Shown one piece after another: positions 1 through 7,632 of a stretch of DNA of 42,932 nucleotides. The notes under the pieces were generated by a model. The model was not told the DNA's origin. It worked only from the letters and a program-made list of their open reading frames with translations, and made no database searches. The stretch comes from Bacteroidales bacterium. Lineage in GTDB: Bacteria; Bacteroidota; Bacteroidia; Bacteroidales; CG2-30-32-10. Location of the stretch: the NCBI GenBank assembly GCA_035353855.1, contig DAOQAK010000035.1:1-42932 (forward strand), read 5' to 3'. Both the position numbers and the translations under genes were made by a program. Position 1 is the stretch's first letter. Each line of letters opens with the position of its first letter.

Positions 1-114
1 ATATCAATAACTTTGGGTATGCTTGCCTATTTTTTCTCGGACATCAATGATTTATTATATACGTTCTTTTCGTTGTTTAATCACAAGCATTTATTTATCG
101 AACGAAATAAATAA
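1..114 (+). CDS. C-terminal end of a cut-off protein, possibly membrane-bound
   Basis: Frame 1 is open from the first base to a TAA at 112-114, giving 37 residues that begin ISITLGMLAYFFSDINDLLY. The stretch is hydrophobic and aromatic, then ends in a charged tail (HKHLFIERNK), as at the end of an inner-membrane protein. It is too short to assign to a family, and a chance open frame is possible. The region from 115 to the fusA start holds no other gene, only a probable promoter. Confidence 0.35.
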   Translation: MSITLGMLAYFFSDINDLLYTFFSLFNHKHLFIERNK

Positions 115-252
115 TATATTGTACTGCGGAGTTTCTTTATCTGCAAGCTTTTTCTTATATTTGCACACTTTTTATGGCAATTGGCGCTGAATTTAAACCT
201 TATGTAAATTTTTTGCTTTTCATTGCCAGCAAAAACAAATAATTTATACTAT

Positions 253-260
253 TAATTTTG
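253..260 (+). promoter_or_regulatory. Bacteroidota -7 promoter element before fusA
   Basis: TAATTTTG matches the TAnnTTTG -7 consensus of Bacteroidota sigma-A promoters and lies about 42 bases before the fusA ATG. I see no convincing TTTG/TTG -33 element at the expected spacing. Just downstream, CCGTAAAAACGG (261-272) can form a small hairpin in the leader. Confidence 0.45.
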
Positions 261-302
261 CCGTAAAAACGGTAACAACATTTATTGAAGCAAAGGGGAA
301 AT

Positions 303-2378
303 ATGCCTTTAAGAAAACTTAGAAACATTGGGATTGCTGCACATATTGATGCAGGTAAGACAACATGTACTGAACGTATCCTGTTTTTTACAGGAGTAAA
401 TCGAAAAACGGGAGAAGTTCACGATGGACAGGCTACCATGGATTTTATGAAACAGGAACAGGAACGAGGCATTACTATTGCTTCTGCTGCAATATCATGT
501 TCATGGAACGATTCCCAGATAAATATCATTGATACTCCCGGACACGTTGATTTTACTGTAGAAGTAGAAAGATCATTACGCGTTATTGATGGGATGGTTG
601 CTTTATTCTGCGCAGTTGGTGGCGTGGAGCCGCAAAGTGAAACAGTATGGAATCAGGCCGACAGGTACAAAGTTCCCCGTATCGCTTTTGTAAATAAAAT
701 GGACCGTACAGGAGCTGACTTTAATAGCGTGGTAAAGCAGTTAAATAAAAACCTCGATGCTAAAGCAATTGCACTACAACTACCAATGGGCGCTGAAGAT
801 AGTTTCGTTGGGATGATTGATGTTATTGAGCGTAAAGCATACACATTTGTAGATAAAGAACGTATCGAATCGGAAATTCCTGAAGAATATAAAGCTGCTG
901 CTGAAGAAGCAAGAAATATAATTGCTGAAAAACTAGCTGATTTTAATGAAGAAATCATGTCACTTTTCCTTGATGAAAAAGAAATTCCAAATGAATTATT
1001 AAAAAATACAGCTCGTGAAGCAACATTAAAACTACTGATAACACCGGTATTTTGTGGCGCTGCATATAAAAATAAAGGCATTCAGCTTTTACTTGATGCG
1101 ATTGTGGATTATTTACCATCACCCCTGGATAAAGGCGCAATTATCGGAACAGATATAGATGATTCGGAAAAAACACGTACAAGAAATCCTTCTGCTCATG
1201 AACCTTTTTCTGCTCTTGCGTTTAAAGTGATACACGACCCATTTGTTGGACAACAAACTTTCGTAAGAATTTATTCAGGAACACTGAAAAGTGGATTACA
1301 AATTATGAATTCCACGAAAAGAAAAAATGAACGGATCGGACGAATTCTTAGGATTAGCGCAAAAGACAGGGAAGAAATTTTTGAAGCCGGTCCCGGCGAT
1401 ATTGTTGCATTGATTGGAATGAAATTCACTAAAACAGGCGACACTTTATGCGATATGGAACACCCGCTTTTACTAGAATCTATTCATATTCCTCAAACTG
1501 TTGTTGAATTAAAAATAATGCCGCCCAAACCCAAAGATCAGCAGAAACTTGGTGAAGCTCTTGGAAAACTAGTAAATGAGGACCCTTCTTTCAGGGTACG
1601 TTTTGATGAAGAAACTGAAGAAACAGTTATTTCAGGAATGGGCGAACTGCATCTTGAAATTATTATCGATAGGTTACGACGTGAATTTAATTGTGAAGTT
1701 GAAGTTGGCGAACCTGCTGTTGCATTCAGAGAAACAATAACAGCAGAAGAAGAATGCGATTATAAATATGCTAAACAATCAGGTGGTAAAGGACAATTCG
1801 CACGTACAGTAATGAGAATTGAACCAAACGAAGGAAAAGGATTTGAATTTATTGATAAAATCAAAGGTGGTGCAATTCCATCGGAATACATTCCTTCGGT
1901 TCAGAAAGGAATTTTAAAAACACTGGAAAAAGGCATTATTGCAGGGTTCCCGGTTGTTGATGTAAAAGTGGTATTAATTGACGGCTCCTTCCACCCTGTT
2001 GATTCATCAGATATGGCTTTCCAGACATGTGCTTCCATATGTTTTAAACAAGCTTTCATTAAAGCAAATCCAATTCTTTTAGAACCGGTAATGAAAATCG
2101 AAATCAACACACCTGACGATTATATTGGCGATGTAGTTGGTAATTTAAATAAACGTCGTGGTAAAATTGAAGCCATGCGCCGTTTCCGTAAAGGTTCACA
2201 AAAATTAAACGGATTTGTTCCATTAATGGAAATGTTTGGATATGCTAATCAGTTAAGGAATATATCCAGTGGTAGAGCAAATTATTCAATGGAATTCTTT
2301 CAATACATGCCCACACCAAAAAGTGTACAGGAAGACGTATTAAAGAAACTGGAAGAAAAGAAAAAAGCAAAAGCTTAA
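303..2378 (+). CDS. fusA: Elongation factor G (stand-alone copy)
   Basis: Ribosomal translocase GTPase of 691 residues, normal length for EF-G. Visible motifs are the P-loop AHIDAGKTT (13-21), the RGITI switch I motif (about 55-59), DTPGH (77-81) and NKMD (131-134), followed by domains II-V with a G-domain-distal GGKGQFA segment typical of domain IV. I start it at the ATG at 303: an in-frame TTG at 285 would add six residues, but AGGGGAA at 294-300 is a good Shine-Dalgarno for the ATG and family members begin just before LRKLRNIG. No rpsL, rpsG or tuf lies beside it, so this is probably not the str-operon copy. Bacteroidota often carry a second EF-G, and this may be that paralogue. Confidence 0.95.
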   Translation: MPLRKLRNIGIAAHIDAGKTTCTERILFFTGVNRKTGEVHDGQATMDFMKQEQERGITIASAAISCSWNDSQINIIDTPGHVDFTVEVERSLRVIDGMVALFCAVGGVEPQSETVWNQADRYKVPRIAFVNKMDRTGADFNSVVKQLNKNLDAKAIALQLPMGAEDSFVGMIDVIERKAYTFVDKERIESEIPEEYKAAAEEARNIIAEKLADFNEEIMSLFLDEKEIPNELLKNTAREATLKLLITPVFCGAAYKNKGIQLLLDAIVDYLPSPLDKGAIIGTDIDDSEKTRTRNPSAHEPFSALAFKVIHDPFVGQQTFVRIYSGTLKSGLQIMNSTKRKNERIGRILRISAKDREEIFEAGPGDIVALIGMKFTKTGDTLCDMEHPLLLESIHIPQTVVELKIMPPKPKDQQKLGEALGKLVNEDPSFRVRFDEETEETVISGMGELHLEIIIDRLRREFNCEVEVGEPAVAFRETITAEEECDYKYAKQSGGKGQFARTVMRIEPNEGKGFEFIDKIKGGAIPSEYIPSVQKGILKTLEKGIIAGFPVVDVKVVLIDGSFHPVDSSDMAFQTCASICFKQAFIKANPILLEPVMKIEINTPDDYIGDVVGNLNKRRGKIEAMRRFRKGSQKLNGFVPLMEMFGYANQLRNISSGRANYSMEFFQYMPTPKSVQEDVLKKLEEKKKAKA

Positions 2379-2390
2379 ATAAAATTTATT

Positions 2391-2681
2391 ATGATTATCT
2401 CAAGTTGTGGGTTAAAATGCGATGAATGTGAATTCTTCGGAAACAAATGCAATGGCTGTAAAGCAGTAAAAGGTCAAACTTTCTGGGCGTTGGAAATGAT
2501 GCCAAATAAAACCTGTCCTCTTTTTGAGTGCGCCATAAACCAGCGTAAATACAATGATTGCGGCGATTGCAAAGAATTACCCTGCGAATTATTTTTAAAA
2601 ATGAAAGACCCGAATTCCACTGAAGAAGAGCATCAGGCATCGCTAAAAGCAAGAGTAGCATTGCTTAAGGAAAAGATATAA
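2391..2681 (+). CDS. DUF3795 family Cys-rich protein
   Basis: A 96-residue protein beginning MIISSCGLKCDECEFF, with further Cys motifs CNGCKA, NKTCPLFEC and CGDCKELPCELF. The CGLxCxxC start and the spaced Cys pairs are the signature of DUF3795, a family of unknown function. Ten cysteines in 96 residues suggest a bound zinc ion or iron-sulfur cluster, which is inference. It lies 12 bases after fusA on the same strand and probably shares its transcript. Confidence 0.85.
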   Translation: MIISSCGLKCDECEFFGNKCNGCKAVKGQTFWALEMMPNKTCPLFECAINQRKYNDCGDCKELPCELFLKMKDPNSTEEEHQASLKARVALLKEKI

Positions 2682-3037
2682 CGTTTGTTTTTCCGTCATG
2701 GCAGAGTTTATCGTTTGCTGTTCGTGTTGTTCTGTTATTCTATTGCTCTATTGCCATAACGTTTTGCTGTTGGTACTAAAGGTCATTAGTAATTGATTAA
2801 AAAAATGTTAGCTAAAAACGATTGGCTGCTAAGCATACAGCAGAAGGAATTTTTTCTTGTTAACTGAATTTCATAATTTCAATTAATTTCATTTTCTATT
2901 TTCCACAGCAAAAAAATCACCCATTCACCATTTCTCCCATTCATTTCTTTCAATGATTATCCGAATAAATCTGTATCATCAGCTTTTTCCGCGTCAAATC
3001 AGCGTCTGATATATGAATCTTTCTATTATTTAAATAT
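2682..3037. other. Intergenic region between convergent DUF3795 and truA
   Basis: This 356-base gap lies between the ends of two converging genes. I see no gene and no GC-rich terminator hairpin in it. Its only notable content is a degenerate repeat-like stretch near the truA end, listed separately. Confidence 0.5.
2955..3010. repeat. Degenerate intergenic repeat (ATCAGCG / TCCGCGTC type)
   Basis: The stretch contains ATCCGAATAAATCTGT, ATCATCAGC, TTTTTCCGCGTC and AAATCAGCGTCTGAT. Short units of this kind (AATCTGT, ATCAGCG, TCCGCGTC) recur as a dispersed intergenic repeat in many bacterial genomes, including Bacteroidota. That identification is from memory of the pattern. Only one copy is in the window, so its repetitive nature cannot be shown here. 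Confidence 0.35.
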
Positions 3038-3787
3038 TCATACAATAAAAGGATATTCAATTTTTTCCAGGAACAATCCTTTGGCAGGAACTGAATAACC
3101 GGCATCGGAGCGATTTTTATTTTCAATAATTTTCCGAAAATCATCAAGACTGATTTTACCTTTGCCCACATCTACAAGTGTTCCAACAATTGCTCTTACC
3201 ATATTTCTAAGAAAACGATCAGCTTTAATGGTAAATATCAGCATATCATTTTCTTCGTTCCACTCTGCATACATTATTTTACAATTGTTCGTTTTCACAT
3301 CGGTATGAAGTTTTGAAAAGCTTGTAAAATCAGTATATTCAAATAATATTTTTGAAGCTTCTTTCATTTTTACAACATCAATATTTCCGTAAACGAACCA
3401 TGAATACTCTTTATTAAAAGGATTTTTTGTTTTTGAAATATAATATTTATATGTTCTTGAAACAGCACTAAAACGCGCATGAGCCGATGCTTCCACATCA
3501 ATAATTTCCGAAACCGAAATATCTTTACTTAATATTGCATTGAGCCGATAGACAATATCTTTTTTTTCTTCATCCGAAAGTTTTTTATCTAAATCAAAAT
3601 GCGCAAAATATTCACGTGCGTGAACACCAGTATCTGTGCGGCCTGCACCTGTTACTTCAATTTCTTCTGAAATAATTATTGATAAAGCTTTCTCTAATCC
3701 CGATTGAATGGTAACAGCATTATCCTGCGATTGCCAGCCATGGTAATGTGTTCCATCGTATGAGAGCTTTATAAAATATCGCGACAT
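3038..3787 (-). CDS. truA: tRNA pseudouridine(38-40) synthase
   Basis: 249 residues. It isomerises uridines 38-40 in the anticodon stem of tRNAs. The start MSRYFIKLSYDGTHYHGWQ is the family N-terminus and GAGRTDTGVHA carries the catalytic Asp (Asp52). The C-terminus SVPAKGLFLEKIEYPF is also typical, so the gene is complete. A TAATTTTG promoter element lies about 23 bases before the ATG, and the hypothetical gene upstream on the same strand has its own. Confidence 0.96.
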   Translation of the reverse strand: MSRYFIKLSYDGTHYHGWQSQDNAVTIQSGLEKALSIIISEEIEVTGAGRTDTGVHAREYFAHFDLDKKLSDEEKKDIVYRLNAILSKDISVSEIIDVEASAHARFSAVSRTYKYYISKTKNPFNKEYSWFVYGNIDVVKMKEASKILFEYTDFTSFSKLHTDVKTNNCKIMYAEWNEENDMLIFTIKADRFLRNMVRAIVGTLVDVGKGKISLDDFRKIIENKNRSDAGYSVPAKGLFLEKIEYPFIV

Positions 3788-3809
3788 AATTATTTTAAAA
3801 TCTTTAAAA

Positions 3810-3817
3810 CAAAATTA
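3810..3817 (-). promoter_or_regulatory. -7 promoter element before truA
   Basis: Read on the minus strand the sequence is TAATTTTG, a full match to TAnnTTTG, placed 22 bases before the truA ATG. Confidence 0.45.
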
Positions 3818-3850
3818 AGAATTAAACTTTGACATCATTATAATAAAGTA

Positions 3851-4327
3851 TTAATTCAATAAAGCATCTGCTTCTTTTTTAAAGTCATACTGCAAATCTT
3901 CGTGCAATTTTCCCATTGCTTTATGTAACCTTTTTATTTGATTCAGGTAAATGTTTTCAAGAGCCACGCTTTTATTTAAGGGCATTTCAGCATTTTTTAT
4001 TTTCATACAGAAGTATAAAAGTAATTCTGTTTCAGTTTGTGCAGAGCCGGAATATTTTATATATTTATTTGTATTTCTTAAAATCTTACGCAGACTTTTC
4101 TTAATATAATATACGTTACTCATATTAATCTCATCAAACTTTTCATCAATCTCGCTTTTTATATTTGTTTTATAAGACTCTTCGTCATGCGCATGAAAAA
4201 GCAGGTAAGTTAAAAGTTCTTTATTATCCTTTTTATATTTTGCGAGGCGCATGCAAAGCGCCATCACCCTGGCAGGCGAAAGCGTACCCAATTCATTTTT
4301 TATCTCACTAAGCGAAAAAGCCTTCAT
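3851..4327 (-). CDS. Conserved helical hypothetical protein
   Basis: About 158 residues from MKAFSLSEIKNELGTLSP to the end, rich in Leu, Lys and Glu and apparently all-helical, with no signal peptide or membrane segment. I recall similar proteins in Bacteroidota but no function. The open frame reaches back to an ATG at 4387, but a TATATTTG promoter element lies at 4357-4364. A transcript from it would start near 4350, so only starts at or after 4351 are plausible; I chose the Met at 4327, just before the conserved-looking LSEIKNEL. The Met at 4351 is the alternative. It precedes truA on the same strand with a 63-base gap. Confidence 0.65.
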   Translation of the reverse strand: MKAFSLSEIKNELGTLSPARVMALCMRLAKYKKDNKELLTYLLFHAHDEESYKTNIKSEIDEKFDEINMSNVYYIKKSLRKILRNTNKYIKYSGSAQTETELLLYFCMKIKNAEMPLNKSVALENIYLNQIKRLHKAMGKLHEDLQYDFKKEADALLN

Positions 4328-4356
4328 AAACATTACATAACCTTCAAACATTTTTA

Positions 4357-4364
4357 CAAATATA
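4357..4364 (-). promoter_or_regulatory. -7 promoter element before the helical hypothetical gene
   Basis: Minus-strand TATATTTG is a perfect TAnnTTTG match. It lies inside the longest open frame of the downstream gene and therefore argues for a shorter start. Confidence 0.45.
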
Positions 4365-4447
4365 CCCTTTTTATAAGGTAATAGCATTTATAAAAACCCG
4401 ATTAGGTTTAATTTTATTTTTTTATTTCAAATATTATTATTTTCTTT

Positions 4448-4475
4448 GTGCCACATTTTTATAAATTAGTAACAC
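4448..4475. promoter_or_regulatory. Candidate NikR operator upstream of nikR
   Basis: GTGCCAC, 14 bases, then GTAACAC. The two halves form an imperfect inverted repeat (5 of 7 positions) that ends one base before the nikR ATG. Ribbon-helix-helix NikR tetramers bind widely spaced inverted half-sites, and a GTGTTAC-spacer-GTAACAC form fits that layout. The left half overlaps a near-promoter sequence (TTTCTTTG, one mismatch to TAnnTTTG), which would suit autorepression by nickel-loaded NikR. Confidence 0.45.
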
Positions 4476-4476
4476 A

Positions 4477-4878
4477 ATGCAGGTAAAACGTTTTGGAGTT
4501 TCATTAGAGGAAGATATACTAAAAGCCCTGGATGAGTTGGTGATGAAGAATAAATTCCCCAATCGTTCACAGGCTATCAGGAATCTTATTAAAGGAACTT
4601 TAGTTTCTGAGAAAGTTGATAAGAATAAAATTGTTGCCGGCGCTATTGTTATTGTTTACGACCATCACAAACGCGAACTGAATAACAAATTAATGCACGT
4701 TCAGCACGATTATCACGAACTGATATTATCTACACAACATGTTCACCTCGCCCACGACCTTTGTCTTGAAACTATTGCTGTTAAAGGAAAAGCGCAATCA
4801 TTACTTACATTGGCCGATAAAATAGTTGGGACAAAAGGTATTAAACATGGAAAATTTGTGATGACCGATATCGAATAA
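4477..4878 (+). CDS. nikR: Nickel-responsive transcriptional regulator NikR
   Basis: 133 residues, the usual NikR length. The N-terminus MQVKRFGVSLEEDIL and the following NRSQAIRNLI helix form the ribbon-helix-helix DNA-binding domain. The C-terminal ACT-like domain carries His77, His88, His90 and Cys96, with the same 11-2-6 spacing as the high-affinity nickel site of E. coli NikR (His76, His87, His89, Cys95). It is the first gene of a nickel transport operon and presumably represses it when nickel is sufficient. Candidate operator half-sites lie before this gene and before the next one. Confidence 0.95.
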   Translation: MQVKRFGVSLEEDILKALDELVMKNKFPNRSQAIRNLIKGTLVSEKVDKNKIVAGAIVIVYDHHKRELNNKLMHVQHDYHELILSTQHVHLAHDLCLETIAVKGKAQSLLTLADKIVGTKGIKHGKFVMTDIE

Positions 4879-4889
4879 TTTTTTTTAAA

Positions 4890-4923
4890 AATAAAGTAAC
4901 ACGATTATTTAATAAAGTAACAT
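4890..4923. promoter_or_regulatory. Candidate second NikR site: 13-base direct repeat, 21-base period
   Basis: AATAAAGTAACAC (4890-4902) recurs as AATAAAGTAACAT (4911-4923), exactly 21 bases apart. GTAACAC is the same half-site seen before nikR, where the two halves also sit 21 bases apart. Here both copies point the same way, so this is either a degenerate operator or two half-sites. It lies directly before the first transport-related gene. Confidence 0.4.
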
Positions 4924-4926
4924 ACC

Positions 4927-5688
4927 ATGAATCTATCAAAACATATTATATATATTTTTTTATTAGTCACAACACCTGTTTACATACAAGCACAGCTTCC
5001 CTGCATTACAGATAACACAGGTACTCTTGGTAAATACAACGGACAAATTGAAATAAGCAACGGATTGGGCTTTCATAACGAGCATCGATGTATAGAAAAT
5101 TCTACGGAAATTGCACCGGTATTTACTTTTGGACTTCTGGATAATATGGATTTGGTAATCGGATATCCATTTCTTTTTTCGAATATTCAGGATGATTCAG
5201 GCATTACCAGAGTAGCAGGATTCTCAGATATAAGCATTGAAGTAAAATATTGTTTTTACAATAATAATAATTTTTCAGTTGCAATAAAACCCGGCTTATC
5301 TTTTCCAATGGGCAAATATGAACAAGGATTAGGCAGTGGAAAAATAAGCAGTTCTGCATTTCTTATTTCATCGATTAATTTATCCCCTGTTGAAATAAAC
5401 TGCAACATTGGTTATATACAAAATGCAAATAAATGTGGTGATGCACTTAACATTTGGCATTTCTCTCTTGCCGCCGATTATTCAACAAAACAAAACCTAC
5501 ATATTATTCTTAACTCAGGAATTGAAAAAAACCCTGATTCCACCGATAAAACGTATCCGATATTCGGATTAATTGGCATTTATTATTGTATTAATGATAA
5601 TTGCGAAATAAGTACAGGTTATAAACATGGAATAACTTCAGCTGAGACACAGCATTCTTTCATATATGGTATAACATTAAGATTTTAA
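4927..5688 (+). CDS. Putative outer-membrane beta-barrel protein of the nickel operon
   Basis: 253 residues with an N-terminal signal peptide (hydrophobic run about 5-20, cut near QAQ). The mature part has alternating hydrophobic/polar strands, Gly- and aromatic-rich, and ends in Phe (YGITLRF), the usual outer-membrane barrel C-terminus. It resembles the small transporter-like barrel family related to Phenol_MetA_deg, but I cannot name a family with confidence. It lies between nikR and cbiM, with 48 and 3 base gaps, so it is probably co-regulated by nickel and may be the outer-membrane route for the metal. No TonB box or plug domain was seen. Confidence 0.7.
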   Translation: MNLSKHIIYIFLLVTTPVYIQAQLPCITDNTGTLGKYNGQIEISNGLGFHNEHRCIENSTEIAPVFTFGLLDNMDLVIGYPFLFSNIQDDSGITRVAGFSDISIEVKYCFYNNNNFSVAIKPGLSFPMGKYEQGLGSGKISSSAFLISSINLSPVEINCNIGYIQNANKCGDALNIWHFSLAADYSTKQNLHIILNSGIEKNPDSTDKTYPIFGLIGIYYCINDNCEISTGYKHGITSAETQHSFIYGITLRF

Positions 5689-5691
5689 ATT

Positions 5692-6390
5692 ATGCACATT
5701 CCCGATGGATATTTAAGTCCGCAAACCTATATTCCTTTAGCAGCGGCATTTGTAACAGTTACTGCTATTGCAGTAAAAAAAGTAAAAAAGGAGATTTCAG
5801 TAAAAAATATTCCCTACCTGGGAATGGCTGCTGCATTCTCATTTATCATTATGATGTTTAATTTACCAATACCTGGTGGAACTACAGGACACGCAGTTGG
5901 TTCGGCGGTTATTGCAATTATACTTGGGCCGTGGACAGCAACAGTTGCAGTATCTGTAGCACTTATAATACAAGCTTTAATTTTTGGTGATGGCGGCATA
6001 ACCGCTATTGGGGCTAATTGTTTCAACATGGCTATTTTTATGCCCTTTGTTGCATTTTATATTTTCAAATTATTCAATGCAAATTCACTAAATAAAAAAA
6101 GAGTATTTTTCTCTTCTTTTTTATCCGGTTATATTAGTCTTGTTTTAGCAGCTGTTTTAACTGCGGTTGAATTTGGAGTTCAACCACTAATAGCCACGGA
6201 TCCTGACGGCAAAGCATTGTATTGCCCATACGATTTATCTATATCAATTCCCGCAATGGCTATAGAACATTTAATATTATTTGGTATTGCAGAAGGCATC
6301 ATTACTGCATTAATTGTAAGATATTTTCTTAAAAATGAACCGGGAATAATTCATTCAATCCAGAAAGGAGTAGCTAATGAAAATAAATAA
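5692..6390 (+). CDS. cbiM: ECF transporter substrate-binding (S) subunit CbiM/NikM
   Basis: 232 residues, a multi-span membrane protein. It starts MHIPDGYLSP; the N-terminal Met-His-Ile-Pro-Asp-Gly motif, with His2, forms the metal site in this family. GGTTGHAVGSA and GDGGITAIGAN are further family motifs. CbiM and NikM transport cobalt and nickel respectively and look alike in sequence. The linked nikR makes nickel the likely substrate, so nikM would be an equally good name. It overlaps the next gene by 14 bases. Confidence 0.93.
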   Translation: MHIPDGYLSPQTYIPLAAAFVTVTAIAVKKVKKEISVKNIPYLGMAAAFSFIIMMFNLPIPGGTTGHAVGSAVIAIILGPWTATVAVSVALIIQALIFGDGGITAIGANCFNMAIFMPFVAFYIFKLFNANSLNKKRVFFSSFLSGYISLVLAAVLTAVEFGVQPLIATDPDGKALYCPYDLSISIPAMAIEHLILFGIAEGIITALIVRYFLKNEPGIIHSIQKGVANENK

Positions 6391-6718
6391 AACACAAAAA
6401 AGAATATTAATAATTTTAATTGTATTATGTTTGTTGACCCCAATCGGAATTCTGCTTCCTGTGTTTTTTAATGCAGGAGACGCATGGGGCGAATGGTCGG
6501 CTGAAACAATGAAAGATTTAATAGGTTATATACCCGAAGGATTAATGAAATATTCTGATACCTGGAAAGCTCCTGTACCTGATTATACGGTAAACAGCGA
6601 AGACGCATCCGTTGTTCATCAATCGGGATATTATATTGTTTCAGGAATAATGGGCGCTAGTATTTCATACATCGTGATGCTTTTGTTTTCTAAATTAATT
6701 GCAAAAAATGGAAAATAA
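6377..6718 (+). CDS. Small PDGLE/CbiN-like membrane subunit of the ECF transporter
   Basis: 113 residues with two membrane segments (about 10-30 and 88-107) flanking an extracytoplasmic loop that contains GDAWGEW and YIPEG. This is the layout of CbiN/NikN or stand-alone PDGLE-domain subunits, which assist metal loading into the S component. It overlaps cbiM by 14 and cbiQ by 11 bases, consistent with translational coupling. Confidence 0.8.
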   Translation: MKINKTQKRILIILIVLCLLTPIGILLPVFFNAGDAWGEWSAETMKDLIGYIPEGLMKYSDTWKAPVPDYTVNSEDASVVHQSGYYIVSGIMGASISYIVMLLFSKLIAKNGK

Positions 6719-7631
6719 AATTCCTTCATATCTACTAAACACTGAAGAAATAAATATTCACAGTTTCCAAAGGAATAAACTTCCTTTTATTGACAGAACT
6801 ATTCACAATTCTGCAAAAGCAATAAAATCAATATACACACAAGCCGAAAACGCTTCGAAAAAAAACATCATTAATGAAATCAATCCTAAAATAAAATTCA
6901 TATCATTACTCTACATTGCTATAGTAATAAGTCTTGCAAATAATATCTTTTCTCAATTTTTATTAAGCTGTTTTATCCTGCTAATCATTATCTCTTCAAA
7001 TCTCAACATTTTAAATATCTACAAAAAAATACTTTTTATTGCATTTATATTTGGACTTCTTGTTACGCTTCCTGCATCCCTGAATGTCATTACACCGGGA
7101 AAAATTATTTTAAATATTTTTTCTTTTTCCGAATCAACAAAATTCTGGATTTATCATGTTCCCGAAAACATTGGGATTACAATGGAAGGACTCGGAGTTG
7201 TAGCATTATTTTTTTTAAGAGTATTAAACTCCGTTTCATTTGCATTGCTTATTGTTTTCACAACTTCATTTCCTGCTTTTATAAAATCATTTAAAATTAT
7301 TGGTATTCCTGATACTTTCCTGATGATAATCTCACTTGCATACAAATTTATTTTTATTCTTTCAAAAACAATTGAAGAAACTTACATGTCTTTAAAATCA
7401 AGATTGTTTGGTAATGTAAAAAATAAAAATATCAGGAGAATAATCACAGGCAGGATCCATTTCATTTACAGGAAATCGAATTTAACTTATGAGCAAACCT
7501 ATCAGGCAATGCTTTCAAGAGGCTATATGGGAAAAATAAAACTCATATCAGAAAAGAAATTATCGACAACAGATTATATAGCTTTATCAATTGCTGTCAC
7601 ATTCGGGATATTCATAATCATTATCGGGTAA
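6708..7631 (+). CDS. cbiQ: ECF transporter transmembrane (T) subunit CbiQ
   Basis: 307 residues from the ATG at 6708 (MENKIPSYLL). An in-frame TTG at 6699 is possible but the ATG needs no rare start. The N-terminal 60 residues are cytoplasmic, then several membrane spans follow. The region EETYMSLKSRLFG and the later YEQTYQAMLSRGYMGK are the two coupling helices with the ARG-like motifs (here SRL and SRG) that contact the ATPase. It links the S subunit to CbiO. It overlaps the preceding gene and is followed by cbiO after one base. Confidence 0.92.
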   Translation: MENKIPSYLLNTEEINIHSFQRNKLPFIDRTIHNSAKAIKSIYTQAENASKKNIINEINPKIKFISLLYIAIVISLANNIFSQFLLSCFILLIIISSNLNILNIYKKILFIAFIFGLLVTLPASLNVITPGKIILNIFSFSESTKFWIYHVPENIGITMEGLGVVALFFLRVLNSVSFALLIVFTTSFPAFIKSFKIIGIPDTFLMIISLAYKFIFILSKTIEETYMSLKSRLFGNVKNKNIRRIITGRIHFIYRKSNLTYEQTYQAMLSRGYMGKIKLISEKKLSTTDYIALSIAVTFGIFIIIIG

Positions 7632-7632
7632 G

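Noticed and set aside
653..1081. 142-codon open frame antisense to fusA
   Set aside because: It lies wholly within the EF-G coding sequence and shows no protein features of its own.
2950..3171. 73-codon minus-strand frame overlapping the truA end
   Set aside because: It uses another frame of truA and runs into the repeat-like intergenic stretch; no motif supports it.
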